NCBI GenBank assembly: GCA_017549565.1
Contig: JAFYUI010000007.1
Coordinates: 18,712 to 82,711 of the forward strand
Reading direction: 5' to 3'
DNA length: 64,000 nucleotides
Source: Clostridia bacterium
GTDB taxonomy: Bacteria > Bacillota > Clostridia > Oscillospirales > Acutalibacteraceae
Part shown: piece by piece, positions 1 to 8,553 of the stretch
Layout of the letters: the number at the start of each line of letters is the position of its first letter
Numbering within the stretch: position 1 is the first letter of the stretch
The notes under the pieces: generated by a model
What the model saw: the letters and a program-made list of their open reading frames with translations, nothing else
Told to the model about the DNA's origin: nothing
Databases searched by the model: none
Program-made: the position numbers and the translations under genes

Positions 1-1
1 G

Positions 2-7
2 TATAAT
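2..7 (+). promoter_or_regulatory. -10 element of promoter for first T-box transcript
   Basis: TATAAT at 2-7 sits just upstream of the T-box stem I sequence, as at the second T-box. The -35 box would lie outside the window, so only the -10 half is visible. Confidence 0.55.
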
Positions 8-269
8 AGCTTTGACGAAGACGGTTTTGAATGTCTGCTTTTAGAGAGTTGGCGGTTGGTGCAAGCTGACAGTAAGTGTTCAAAAATACCTATCACTTCC
101 GAGCTGAAGGGCTGAAACTTTTTGCGTGTAGGTCTTTCCGTGATTGCTGCGTAAAGGCATAGGAATTGTTAGATTCCAAGAGTGGCAGTTTTAAAACTGC
201 AATTTGAGTGGTACCGCGAATGTTTTACAACATCCGTCTCAAAGATTGAGATGGGTGTTTTTATTTTTT
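8..269 (+). promoter_or_regulatory. T-box riboswitch leader 1, specifier reads ATC (Ile)
   Basis: The leader starts with GA-rich stem I sequence near 14 and carries the T-box core GAGTGGTACCGCG at 206-218. It ends in a terminator (230-269) that competes with the antiterminator. By the usual register of the stem I specifier loop (codon, then nine bases ending in GAG) the specifier is ATC at 92-94, an isoleucine codon. T-boxes allow downstream transcription when the cognate tRNA is uncharged, so the next gene should be induced by Ile shortage. Bases 139-193 are nearly identical to 3393-3447 in the second T-box, which points to duplication. The T-box class is secure. The specifier is inferred by alignment by eye. 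Confidence 0.93.
230..269 (+). terminator. Intrinsic terminator of T-box 1
   Basis: An 11-bp stem pairs 230-240 with 248-258 around a 7-base loop and is followed by a T-rich run. The 5' half overlaps the region just after the T-box core, so formation is exclusive with the antiterminator. Confidence 0.9.
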
Positions 270-284
270 AAAGAGGTGTTAAAA

Positions 285-2555
285 ATGACAACCAATACTG
301 CAAAAGAACAACTTATGGAGATTGCTTCCAGAATTCGTGAAATGCGCGAAATTATGGGCTGGTCTGTTGCTGAAATGGCAGAAAAAACCGAAGTAAGTGA
401 AGAACAGTATATTTCTTACGAATCGGCCGAGGCGGATATTCCGTTTAGCTTTATTCATAAGTGCGCTTTACAGTTTGGCGTTGAAATGACCGAATTTTTA
501 GAGGGTCGCAACAGCGCACGATTAAAGTCTTATACTGTTACCCGCAAGGGTCAAGGTCTTCAAACCGCAAAGGAAGACGGTATTGACATTAAAAATTTGG
601 CGCCTAAATTCCGTGATAAAATAGCCGAGCCATATTGGGTAAGGTATGAATATTCCGCTGCACAGCAAAACAAACCAATTCATCTTGCTACCCACTCGGG
701 TCAGGAATTCGACCTTGTTATGAGCGGTAGCTTAAAGGTGCAAATTGGCGACCATATTGAAATTTTGCACGAAGGCGACAGCATTTATTACAACTCCTCA
801 ACCCCTCACGGTATGATAGCGGTTGATGGTAAGGACTGCGTATTCTGTGCGGTTGTTTTACCCGGTGAAGACACCAAGGAGGAGGTTGTAAGAAAAAGCA
901 TTGCCTCCACCAAAAAGACCGAAAAATTGGTTTGCGAAAAGTTTGTAAAGACAGTTGAAGATGAAAACGGTGCTTTGCAGAAAATTGACTTTAAAAATAC
1001 TGACACCTTTAATTTTGGCTTTGATATTGTTGACGGCATTGCTAATAAATATCCTGAAAAGCTTGCAATGCTTCACCTTGATAAAAACAAGGTTGAACGC
1101 CGTTTCACCTTTAATGACATTAAACGCGCATCAAATCAGGTTGCAAACTATTTTACTTCCCTTGGCATCAAAAAAGGCGACAAGGTTATGCTTGTTTTAA
1201 AACGCCATTATCAGTTCTGGTTTTGTATGGTTGCGCTTCATAAACTTGGTGCGGTTGCAATTCCTGCAACAAATCAGCTTAAAGAGCACGACTTTGAATA
1301 CCGCTTTAATGCCGCAGGTGTAAAGGCACTTGTTTGCACTGCCGACGGCGACACCGCCGAAATTGCCGAAGCAGCTGCTAAAAAATGCGACAGCGTTGAA
1401 AAGCTTATAATGGTTGGTGGCAACCGTGATGGTTGGCAGGATTTTGATAAGGAATTCCCACTTTTTAGTGCACATTATTATAGGGAAGAAAATTCATCCT
1501 GCGGTGAAGATAATGCGCTTATGTTCTTTACCTCGGGCACAACGGGTAATCCGAAAATGGCGGCACACAAGCATACCTATGCGTTGGGCCATTTTGTAAC
1601 TGCTAAATATTGGCACTGCTGCGAGCGTGACGGTTTGCATTTAACCATTTCCGACACCGGTTGGGGCAAATCACTTTGGGGTAAATTATACGGTCAATGG
1701 CTTTGCGAGGGCGCAGTTTTTGTTTATGACTTCGACCGCTTTGATGCCGATGATATTTTACCAATGTTCGAAAAATATCAAATCACCACTTTCTGTGCGC
1801 CCCCAACAATGCTTCGTATGCTCATTAAGGGCGACCTTTCAAAGTATGATTTATCTTCAATTCACCATATGACCACCGCGGGCGAGGCATTAAACCCCGA
1901 GGTTTATAAGCAATTTGAAATGGCAACAGGCCTTCAAATTATGGAGGGCTTTGGCCAAACCGAAACCACCCTTACCATTGCAAATCTTTGCGGCACTGTG
2001 CCTAAGGTTGGCGCTATGGGTAAGGCATCACCTCAGTATGATGTTGACATTGTTGACCCCGACGGCAATTCTGTCCCCACAGGTGAGGTTGGTGAAATTG
2101 TTATTCACACCGACAAGGCAGTTCCTTGTGGCCTTTTCAAGGAATATTACCTTGATGATGAAAAAACAAACGACGCTTGGTACGACGGTATGTATCACAC
2201 AGGTGATACCGCTTGGCGTGATGAGGACGGATATTTCTGGTATGTAAGCCGTATCGATGATGTTATTAAATCATCGGGCTACCGCATTGGACCGTTCGAA
2301 ATTGAAAGCGTTATTATGGAACTTCCCTATGTTTTGGAATGTGGTGTTTCTGCCGCCCCCGATGAAATTCGCGGTCAGGTTGTAAAGGCAAGCATTGTGC
2401 TTACCAAGGGCACCGAGCCAACCGAGGAGCTTAAAAAAGAAATTCAAAATTATGTTAAAACCCACACCGCACCTTATAAATATCCTCGTGTGGTTGTCTT
2501 CCGCGATGAATTACCCAAAACAATAAGCGGTAAAATTCAGCGTAATAAACTTTAA
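285..2555 (+). CDS. HTH-cupin-acyl-CoA synthetase fusion (AMP-binding), Ile T-box controlled
   Basis: This 756-residue protein joins three modules. An XRE-type HTH spans about residues 13-70. A cupin barrel (about 130-190) has an HSGQEF...GD...PHG pattern. An ANL-family adenylate-forming domain fills the rest, with the FTSGTTGNPK P-loop near 413, YHTGDTAWRDEDG near 638, a GYRIGPFEIE hinge and a C-terminal SGKIQ lysine. The synthetase part resembles medium/branched-chain acyl-CoA synthetases (ACSM-like): acid + ATP + CoA to acyl-CoA + AMP + PPi. The start at 285 follows AGAGGTG; an upstream in-frame ATG would fall inside the T-box. The substrate is inferred, not seen: a branched short-chain acid such as 2-methylbutyrate fits the Ile T-box and the neighbouring oxidoreductase and transaminase. 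The HTH may let the enzyme sense ligand and regulate transcription. Confidence 0.9.
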   Translation: MTTNTAKEQLMEIASRIREMREIMGWSVAEMAEKTEVSEEQYISYESAEADIPFSFIHKCALQFGVEMTEFLEGRNSARLKSYTVTRKGQGLQTAKEDGIDIKNLAPKFRDKIAEPYWVRYEYSAAQQNKPIHLATHSGQEFDLVMSGSLKVQIGDHIEILHEGDSIYYNSSTPHGMIAVDGKDCVFCAVVLPGEDTKEEVVRKSIASTKKTEKLVCEKFVKTVEDENGALQKIDFKNTDTFNFGFDIVDGIANKYPEKLAMLHLDKNKVERRFTFNDIKRASNQVANYFTSLGIKKGDKVMLVLKRHYQFWFCMVALHKLGAVAIPATNQLKEHDFEYRFNAAGVKALVCTADGDTAEIAEAAAKKCDSVEKLIMVGGNRDGWQDFDKEFPLFSAHYYREENSSCGEDNALMFFTSGTTGNPKMAAHKHTYALGHFVTAKYWHCCERDGLHLTISDTGWGKSLWGKLYGQWLCEGAVFVYDFDRFDADDILPMFEKYQITTFCAPPTMLRMLIKGDLSKYDLSSIHHMTTAGEALNPEVYKQFEMATGLQIMEGFGQTETTLTIANLCGTVPKVGAMGKASPQYDVDIVDPDGNSVPTGEVGEIVIHTDKAVPCGLFKEYYLDDEKTNDAWYDGMYHTGDTAWRDEDGYFWYVSRIDDVIKSSGYRIGPFEIESVIMELPYVLECGVSAAPDEIRGQVVKASIVLTKGTEPTEELKKEIQNYVKTHTAPYKYPRVVVFRDELPKTISGKIQRNKL

Positions 2556-2570
2556 TACGGGGACTTTTAA

Positions 2571-3209
2571 ATGAAAAACATAGGTAATGTTTTTATTTTA
2601 GGTGATAGTTATTCAACCTTTCAGGGTTATATACCTGGCGGTTATTTTACTTGGTATTTTAGGCCTACACAAACCGATACCGATGTTTTAGAGGTAACAC
2701 AAACCTGGTGGCATCAGCTTTTGGAAAAAACAAAATCAAATTTGGTGCTAAATTGCAGTTTTTCGGGCTCTACTATTTGTTATACAGAGCGTGAAGAAGA
2801 CGGCTATAAGGGGACATCATTTTGTCATCGACTTTCAAAGCTTATAAGCGATGGTTTTTTCAAAGAAAATAAAATTGATACATTCTTTATTTTCGGTGGC
2901 ACAAACGACAGTTGGCTGGGCGTGCCGCTTGGCGAAATTATGTACGGTGAAAAAACTGAGCAAGATTTATATTCGCTTTTTCCCGCTTTTTGCCATTTAA
3001 TTGAAAAGATTAAAGAAAATTGCAAAAATGCCCGAATTATAACGATTGTTAATACCGACCTAAAACCCGAAATCAGCGAAATGATGAACGAGGTTTCAAA
3101 TCATTATAATACCGAGGTTATAAACCTTTCGGGCATCGTAAAACAAAGCGGTCACCCTAATGTTAAAGGTATGAACCAAATTTATAACCAAATAATTGAA
3201 AAACTTTAA
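2571..3209 (+). CDS. SGNH/GDSL-family hydrolase
   Basis: 212 residues with the SGNH blocks in order. GDSYS near residue 11 holds the nucleophile Ser, a central NCSFSGS region supplies the glycine, GGTNDS near 107 is the GxND block, and HPN near 195 supplies the catalytic His. No signal peptide is seen, so it is probably cytoplasmic. It starts 15 bases after the first synthetase stop and is likely co-transcribed under the Ile T-box. Family members hydrolyse esters, thioesters or acetyl groups. A role in acyl-CoA or acyl-ester turnover is possible, but the substrate cannot be told from sequence. Confidence 0.8.
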   Translation: MKNIGNVFILGDSYSTFQGYIPGGYFTWYFRPTQTDTDVLEVTQTWWHQLLEKTKSNLVLNCSFSGSTICYTEREEDGYKGTSFCHRLSKLISDGFFKENKIDTFFIFGGTNDSWLGVPLGEIMYGEKTEQDLYSLFPAFCHLIEKIKENCKNARIITIVNTDLKPEISEMMNEVSNHYNTEVINLSGIVKQSGHPNVKGMNQIYNQIIEKL

Positions 3210-3215
3210 TATTTA

Positions 3216-3244
3216 TTGACATTTTTTTAAAGTTGTGATATAAT
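3216..3244 (+). promoter_or_regulatory. Consensus sigma-A promoter for second T-box operon
   Basis: TTGACA at 3216-3221 and TATAAT at 3239-3244 are separated by 17 bases, a perfect consensus. Transcription should start near 3251, at the base of T-box stem I. Confidence 0.9.
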
Positions 3245-3250
3245 CACCAT

Positions 3251-3530
3251 ATATTTTTAGAGGCGTTGACGAAGAGGACGCAAAATAATACATATCAGAG
3301 AAGTGACGGTTTGGTGCAAGTCATTTGTGTGTGTTTTGTGTTTGTAGCTTTTGAGCCAAAGGGAAGAAAGTTTTAAACGATTAGACCCCTTTCGTGATTG
3401 CTGCGTAAAGGCATAGGAATTGTTAGATTCCAAGAGTGGCAGTTTTATACTGCAATTTGAGTGGTACCGCGGGTATGAAATTTTTTACTCGTCTCAAAGT
3501 CATAACTTTGGGGCGGGTATTTTTACTTTT
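3251..3530 (+). promoter_or_regulatory. T-box riboswitch leader 2, specifier reads GTA (Val)
   Basis: A second T-box with core GAGTGGTACCGCG at 3459-3471 and terminator 3487-3530. In the same register used for leader 1 (codon followed by nine bases ending in GAG) the specifier is GTA at 3344-3346, a valine codon. The 3' half is almost the same as in leader 1, whereas the stem I/specifier half differs, as expected after duplication and change of tRNA specificity. It controls the synthetase-ATPase-ferredoxin-oxidoreductase operon. GTC is the more usual Val specifier, so the amino-acid call needs a structural alignment. Confidence 0.93.
3487..3530 (+). terminator. Intrinsic terminator of T-box 2
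   Basis: A 13-bp GC/GU-rich stem pairs 3487-3499 with 3506-3518 around a 6-base loop, followed by a T-rich tract. This is the off-state structure of the T-box. Confidence 0.9.
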
Positions 3531-3557
3531 CGCCCAAAACGGAGGAATAATAGAAAA

Positions 3558-5849
3558 ATGCAAGGTCTTGATTCTAAAATTAAAGAAATAGCGGGTCGTA
3601 TTAAAGAACTGCGCGAAATTATGGGTATTTCTATTGCCGAAATGGCAAAGAAAACCGCTGTTAGCGAAGAGGAATATCTCCTTTGCGAAAACGGTGAAAG
3701 TGATTTGCACTTTGCCTTTATTTACCGTTGCGCAAATGCTTTTAATGTTGACGTTACTGATATTATCGAAGGTTATAGCCCACGCCTTAAATCTTATACC
3801 GTAACCCGACGCGGCGAAGGTCAACGCATTGAAAAGGCACACGGTATGACCTATTATAACTTGGCGCCTGCTTTTAAAAACCGTATTGCCGAACCACTTT
3901 ATGTTAAAAGCGTTTACAGTGAAGAAGCGCAAAATAAACCTATTGAAGTTACCACCCACTCAGGTCAGGAATGTGACCTTATTATTAGCGGTCACTTAAA
4001 GGTTCAGGTTGGCGAACATGCCGAAATTTTGGGCCCGGGCGACAGTATTTATTTTGACAGTAACACCCCGCACGGTATGATAGCGGTTGGCGGTGAAGAT
4101 TGTATATTCTATGCAATCGTTTTAAACCCTACGGGTGAGCCTATCCCCGAATTAACCGAAGATATTAAACCAATTGTAAATGTTCCCACCACCAAGCGCA
4201 CACGCAAGGATAAAAGTGAGCGCATTTACAGTAATTACATAGATATTGTTGAAAATGAAAACGGCACACCAACAAGCATAACATTTAAAAACACCGAAAA
4301 GTTCAATTTTGGTTTTGACTTGGTGGATGAACTTGCAAAACGCGAACCCGAAAAACTTGCTTTAATGCACATTTCAAGGGATGGCACTGAACGTGCATTG
4401 ACATTTACCGACATTAAAAAAGAATCAAACCGCAGCGCAAACTATTTTAAATCGCTTGGCATTAAAAAGGGCGACAAGGTAATGCTTGTACTTAAACGCC
4501 ATTATCAGTTCTGGTTTGCAATGATTGGTCTAAATAAACTTGGCGCAATTGCTATTCCTGCAACTAATCAGTTGTTGGAAAAAGACTTTGAATATCGCTT
4601 TAAATCGGCAGGTGTTAATACAATTATCTGTACAGCTGACGGCGATACTGCTCATCAGGTTGAATTGGCAGCCGAAAAGTGCGACTGCCTTAAAAACAAG
4701 CTTATTGTTAACGGCACACGCGACGGTTGGCGCAATTTTGATGAAGAATATAAACTCTTCTCAACCCACTTTGAACGCACCGATGACACCGCTTGCGGCG
4801 ATGATTTAATGCTTATGTACTTCACATCGGGCACAAGCGGTTATCCCAAAATTGCAGCGCATAATTATAAATACCCATTGGGTCATTTCCACACCGCAAA
4901 ATATTGGCACGATGTTGACCCCGAAGGTCTTCACTTTACCATTTCCGACACAGGTTGGGCAAAGGCGATGTGGGGTAAGCTTTACGGCCAATGGCTTGCT
5001 GAAGCCGCAATTTTTGTTTACGACTTTGACCGTTTTGATGCGGCTGATATTTTGCCAATGTTTGCAAAATACAAAATCACTACCTTCTGTGCACCACCCA
5101 CAATGCTTAGAATGCTTGTTAAGCAAGATATTTCACAATATGATTTATCATCGGTTAAACATATGACAACCGCGGGTGAAGCACTGAATCCCGAAGTTTA
5201 CCGCCAATTTGAAAAGGTAACAGGTCTTCAAATTCTTGAGGGCTTTGGTCAAACCGAAAGCACAATGATTATCGGCAACCTTATCGGTGCGCCGCATAAA
5301 ATTGGCTCTATGGGTAAACCCGCACCAATTTATAATGTTTCTATCGTTGACCCTGACGGCAACCCTGTTGACGACGGTGAAACAGGTGAAATTGTTATTG
5401 ATATTTCGGGTGGTCGTCCCTGCGGCCTTGCGGTTGGCTATTATGGCGACGAAGAAAAGACCAAGGAAGTTTGGGGCGAAAAATATTACCACACAGGCGA
5501 CACCGCTTGGCGTGACGAAGACGGCTTCTATTGGTATGTCGGCCGTATTGATGACGTTATTAAGTCATCGGGCTATCGTATTGGACCATTTGAAATTGAA
5601 AGCGTTATTATGGAACTTCCATACGTTTTAGAATGTGGTGTTTCGGCCGCGCCCGACGAGGTTAGAGGTCAGGTTGTTAAGGCAAGCATCGTGCTTGTAA
5701 ACGGTACCGAGCCGACTGAAGAGCTTAAAAAAGAAATTCAAAACTATGTTAAGGAAAGAACCGCACCTTATAAATACCCGCGTATTGTGGTGTTTAAGGA
5801 TAGTTTGCCAAAAACTACAAGCGGTAAAATTCAAAGAAATAAATTATGA
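3558..5849 (+). CDS. HTH-cupin-acyl-CoA synthetase fusion (AMP-binding), Val T-box controlled
   Basis: 763 residues, a close paralogue of the protein at 285-2555 with the same order: XRE HTH (about 10-65), cupin (about 130-180, HSGQECD...GD...PHG), then ANL synthetase with FTSGTSGYPK near 420, YHTGDTAWRDEDG near 643 and a terminal SGKIQ lysine. The C-terminal 130 residues are almost the same in both copies; most differences lie in the HTH, the linker and the start of the synthetase. Start chosen at 3558 after GGAGG at 3541; a longer in-frame reading would run through the T-box core. It heads the oxidoreductase operon and overlaps the next gene by 4 bases. Isobutyrate to isobutyryl-CoA is the likely reaction, from the Val T-box and the context. 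Confidence 0.9.
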   Translation: MQGLDSKIKEIAGRIKELREIMGISIAEMAKKTAVSEEEYLLCENGESDLHFAFIYRCANAFNVDVTDIIEGYSPRLKSYTVTRRGEGQRIEKAHGMTYYNLAPAFKNRIAEPLYVKSVYSEEAQNKPIEVTTHSGQECDLIISGHLKVQVGEHAEILGPGDSIYFDSNTPHGMIAVGGEDCIFYAIVLNPTGEPIPELTEDIKPIVNVPTTKRTRKDKSERIYSNYIDIVENENGTPTSITFKNTEKFNFGFDLVDELAKREPEKLALMHISRDGTERALTFTDIKKESNRSANYFKSLGIKKGDKVMLVLKRHYQFWFAMIGLNKLGAIAIPATNQLLEKDFEYRFKSAGVNTIICTADGDTAHQVELAAEKCDCLKNKLIVNGTRDGWRNFDEEYKLFSTHFERTDDTACGDDLMLMYFTSGTSGYPKIAAHNYKYPLGHFHTAKYWHDVDPEGLHFTISDTGWAKAMWGKLYGQWLAEAAIFVYDFDRFDAADILPMFAKYKITTFCAPPTMLRMLVKQDISQYDLSSVKHMTTAGEALNPEVYRQFEKVTGLQILEGFGQTESTMIIGNLIGAPHKIGSMGKPAPIYNVSIVDPDGNPVDDGETGEIVIDISGGRPCGLAVGYYGDEEKTKEVWGEKYYHTGDTAWRDEDGFYWYVGRIDDVIKSSGYRIGPFEIESVIMELPYVLECGVSAAPDEVRGQVVKASIVLVNGTEPTEELKKEIQNYVKERTAPYKYPRIVVFKDSLPKTTSGKIQRNKL

Positions 5850-6508
5850 TTTATAAAAGAATAACTTTACTTTGCGGTCATTACGGCAGCGGTAAAACCA
5901 ATGTTGCGGTTAATATGGCTTATGACCTTAAAAATCAGTTTGAAAAGGTTGCCATTGCCGATTTGGACATTGTAAACCCGTATTTTCGCACCAAAGACAG
6001 CGCAAATGAATTTATGGAAAAGGGAATAGAGCTTATTTGCTCTGACTATGCGGGCAGTAATGTTGATATTCCCGCACTTCCACAGCAAATTTATTCAATT
6101 TGCGACCAAAAGGATAAGCGAGTTATAATAGATGTTGGCGGCGATGACCGTGGCGCCTTGGCGCTTGGCAGAATTGCCCCAAGCATTTTAGAGGAAAACG
6201 ATTACGAAATGATTTTTGTAATAAATTGCTTCCGCCCGTTAACCCGCGATGCCGATTCCACCATTGAAATAATGAAGGAAATTGAAAATGCGGCAAATAT
6301 GAAATTTACCGCCATTGTTAACAATTCAAATTTAGGGGAAGAAACAAAAGCCGAAGATGTTTTAAAATCTTTAGCTTATGCCGATGAAATTTCTAAAAAA
6401 ACAGGTCTTCCAATTAAGTGCACTTCGGTGTATAATGTTCTTTATGAAGGTTTGAAGGATAGCGTTTCAAATATCTTCCCATTAAATTTGCAGAAAAAGA
6501 TAAATTAA
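5846..6508 (+). CDS. CobQ/CobB/MinD/ParA-type P-loop ATPase
   Basis: 220 residues. The Walker A is GHYGSGKTN near residue 10, followed by a DLDIVNPYFR switch-like segment and DVGGDDRGA near 98, as in the SIMIBI/MinD class. The leading lysine of the MinD deviant Walker A is absent. ATGA overlap with the synthetase stop implies translational coupling. Placement between a synthetase and the ferredoxin of an oxidoreductase suggests a role in iron-sulfur cluster or cofactor delivery, or in enzyme activation. That role is inference; no experimental function is known to me for this subfamily. Confidence 0.75.
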   Translation: MIYKRITLLCGHYGSGKTNVAVNMAYDLKNQFEKVAIADLDIVNPYFRTKDSANEFMEKGIELICSDYAGSNVDIPALPQQIYSICDQKDKRVIIDVGGDDRGALALGRIAPSILEENDYEMIFVINCFRPLTRDADSTIEIMKEIENAANMKFTAIVNNSNLGEETKAEDVLKSLAYADEISKKTGLPIKCTSVYNVLYEGLKDSVSNIFPLNLQKKIN

Positions 6509-6523
6509 GAAGGAGTGCTTTAA

Positions 6524-6730
6524 ATGGCAAAACTTACTTTTAAAACCGACAAGTGTAAGGGCTGTGGGTTGTGCGTTGATGTATGCCCCAAAAAAGTTTT
6601 AACTCTTGCCGCAGATAAAATTAACGCAAAGGGACATCATCCCGTTGAGGCAGTTAATATGGACGATTGCATTGCTTGTGCTTTTTGTGCAACAATGTGT
6701 CCTGACTGCATCATCACAGTAGAAAGGTAG
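6524..6730 (+). CDS. 2[4Fe-4S] ferredoxin-type delta subunit of 2-oxoacid oxidoreductase
   Basis: 68 residues with two cluster motifs, CKGCGLCVDVCPK near residue 12 and CIACAFCATMCPDC near 48. This is the separate delta subunit found in four-subunit VOR/KOR-type enzymes, passing electrons between the TPP site and ferredoxin. AGAAGGAG precedes the start. The gene lies 8 bases before the alpha subunit. Confidence 0.9.
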   Translation: MAKLTFKTDKCKGCGLCVDVCPKKVLTLAADKINAKGHHPVEAVNMDDCIACAFCATMCPDCIITVER

Positions 6731-6737
6731 TGTAAAA

Positions 6738-7799
6738 ATGGCTGATAAGGTTTTAATGAAAGGTAACGAAGCCATTGCCGAAGCCGCAATAATTGCCGGC
6801 TGTCGCCATTACTTCGGTTATCCTATTACCCCACAAACTGAAATTGCTGCTTATATGGCAAAAAGAATGCCTAAAATTGGCGGTTGCTTCTTACAAGCAG
6901 AAAGTGAAATCGCTGCAATCAATATGGTTTACGGTGTTGCTTCAACAGGTCTTCGTGTTATGACATCCTCTTCAAGCCCCGGAATTTCACTTAAAGGCGA
7001 AGGCCTTTCTTACCTTGCCGGTGCTGATTTGCCATCACTTATAGTTAATGTTCAGCGTGGTGGCCCAGGTCTTGGTGGTATTCAACCCTCACAGTCTGAC
7101 TATTTCCAAGCAACAAAAGCAGGCGGTCACGGTGACTTTAGAATGTTAGTTTTAGCACCTGCATCTGTTCAAGAAATGGCCGATTTGACCGTTAAGGGCT
7201 TTGAACTTGCCGACAAATACCGTATGACTTCTATGATTTTGGCTGACGGTACAATGGGTCAAATGATGGAGCCCGTTGCTCTTGATTATGATGTTAAGCC
7301 AATGCCCGAAAAGCCATGGGCAACAACAGGCACTAAAATGGAAAGAGAACATAACATCGTAAATTCACTTTTCTTACAGCCCGACGCTTTGGAAAAGTCA
7401 AACTTAGAAAGATATGACCGTTACAGCTATATCGAAGAAAACGAAGTTATGTACGAAGAATATATGATGGATGATGCCGAAATTTGCATTGCTGCTTTCG
7501 GTATCGCATCACGTGTGGCTAAAAACGCTATTGTAGAAGCAAGAAAGCAAGGCATAAAGGTTGGTATGATTAGACCAATTACCTTGTGGCCATTCCCCAC
7601 AAAAGTGTTTGAAAAAGCTGCTGAAAAAGCACACACATTCATCAGTGTTGAACTTTCAATGGGTCAAATGCTTGAAGATGTTAAACTTGCAACAAAATGC
7701 AAGGGTGAATACGTTCTTTGCAACCGTGTTGGCGGTATGATTCCATCCCCTGAAGAAGTTTTAGCTGCTATAGAAAAAGCAAACGGAGGTGCAAAATAA
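6738..7799 (+). CDS. vorB: 2-oxoisovalerate-type:ferredoxin oxidoreductase, alpha subunit
   Basis: 353 residues, the alpha (pyrimidine-binding) subunit of a 2-oxoacid:ferredoxin oxidoreductase. GNEAIAEAAIIAGCRHYFGYPITPQ is the start typical of this family, read here in two parts (GNEAIAEAAI and YFGYPITPQ). SSSPGISLKGEGLSYLAGA and a C-terminal transketolase-like domain follow. The length matches subunits annotated VorB (3-methyl-2-oxobutanoate). KOR or other 2-oxoacid enzymes have the same layout, so specificity rests on context: Ile/Val T-boxes upstream and a branched-chain aminotransferase downstream. It overlaps the beta gene by one base. Confidence 0.85.
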   Translation: MADKVLMKGNEAIAEAAIIAGCRHYFGYPITPQTEIAAYMAKRMPKIGGCFLQAESEIAAINMVYGVASTGLRVMTSSSSPGISLKGEGLSYLAGADLPSLIVNVQRGGPGLGGIQPSQSDYFQATKAGGHGDFRMLVLAPASVQEMADLTVKGFELADKYRMTSMILADGTMGQMMEPVALDYDVKPMPEKPWATTGTKMEREHNIVNSLFLQPDALEKSNLERYDRYSYIEENEVMYEEYMMDDAEICIAAFGIASRVAKNAIVEARKQGIKVGMIRPITLWPFPTKVFEKAAEKAHTFISVELSMGQMLEDVKLATKCKGEYVLCNRVGGMIPSPEEVLAAIEKANGGAK

Positions 7800-8551
7800 T
7801 GGTAGTATTTGAAAAACCACATGCTTTAGCTGATGTTCCGCTTCACTATTGCCCCGGTTGCACCCACGGTATAGTTCACCGCTTGGTTGCTGAGGTTATT
7901 GATGAGCTCGGTATTGAAGGCAAAACCATAGGTATTGCACCTGTTGGTTGTTCGGTTATGGCTTATAACTATTTTAACTGCGATATGATTGAAGCGGCTC
8001 ACGGTCGTGCACCCGCAGTTGCAACAGGCGTTAAGCGTGCTAACCCTGAAAATATTGTATTTACATATCAAGGCGACGGTGACTTGGCATCCATAGGTAT
8101 GGCTGAAACCGTTCACTCTGCCGCAAGAAATGAAAATATCACAATTATTTTCATAAACAACGCAATTTATGGTATGACAGGCGGTCAGATGGCTCCTACA
8201 TCTTTGCCTGGTCAAATCACCCAAACTTCACCCTATGGCCGTGACACCGACCATTGCGGTTTCCCAATTAAAGTTTGCGAAATGCTTTCACAGGTTGACG
8301 GCGCACAATATCTTGAACGCGTTGCTGTTAACAATGTTAAAAATGTTAAAAATGCTAAGAAAGCCATCAAAAAGGCATTCCAAAATCAAGTAGAAGGCAA
8401 GGGCTTCTCGCTTATTGAAGTTATTTCTACCTGTCCTACCAACTGGGGTCTTACACCTAAAAAGGCGCTCGAATGGGTAGATGAAAAAATGATTCCTTAT
8501 TATCCGCTTGGCGTTTATAAGGACAACACCGCTAAAAAGGAGGCAGAATAA
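7799..8551 (+). CDS. 2-oxoacid:ferredoxin oxidoreductase, TPP-binding beta subunit
   Basis: 250 residues. A CPGCTHG motif lies near residue 19, with a TPP/Mg pocket GDGDLASIG near 97 and NNAIYGMTGGQ near 121, the hallmark of beta subunits in this enzyme family. It carries out oxidative decarboxylation or, in reverse, reductive carboxylation at the TPP ylide. The ATG overlaps the alpha stop by one base and the gamma gene starts 2 bases after its stop, so the subunits are translated in register. Confidence 0.9.
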   Translation: MVVFEKPHALADVPLHYCPGCTHGIVHRLVAEVIDELGIEGKTIGIAPVGCSVMAYNYFNCDMIEAAHGRAPAVATGVKRANPENIVFTYQGDGDLASIGMAETVHSAARNENITIIFINNAIYGMTGGQMAPTSLPGQITQTSPYGRDTDHCGFPIKVCEMLSQVDGAQYLERVAVNNVKNVKNAKKAIKKAFQNQVEGKGFSLIEVISTCPTNWGLTPKKALEWVDEKMIPYYPLGVYKDNTAKKEAE

Positions 8552-8553
8552 TT

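Noticed and set aside
3423-3959. 178-residue reading frame on the minus strand over T-box 2 and the second synthetase start
   Set aside because: It runs antisense through the T-box and a strongly supported gene; its composition is that of a shadow frame.
285-5849. Non-ribosomal peptide synthetase
   Set aside because: There is no carrier or condensation domain; the ANL part ends in the usual SGKIQ lysine, as in acyl-CoA synthetases.
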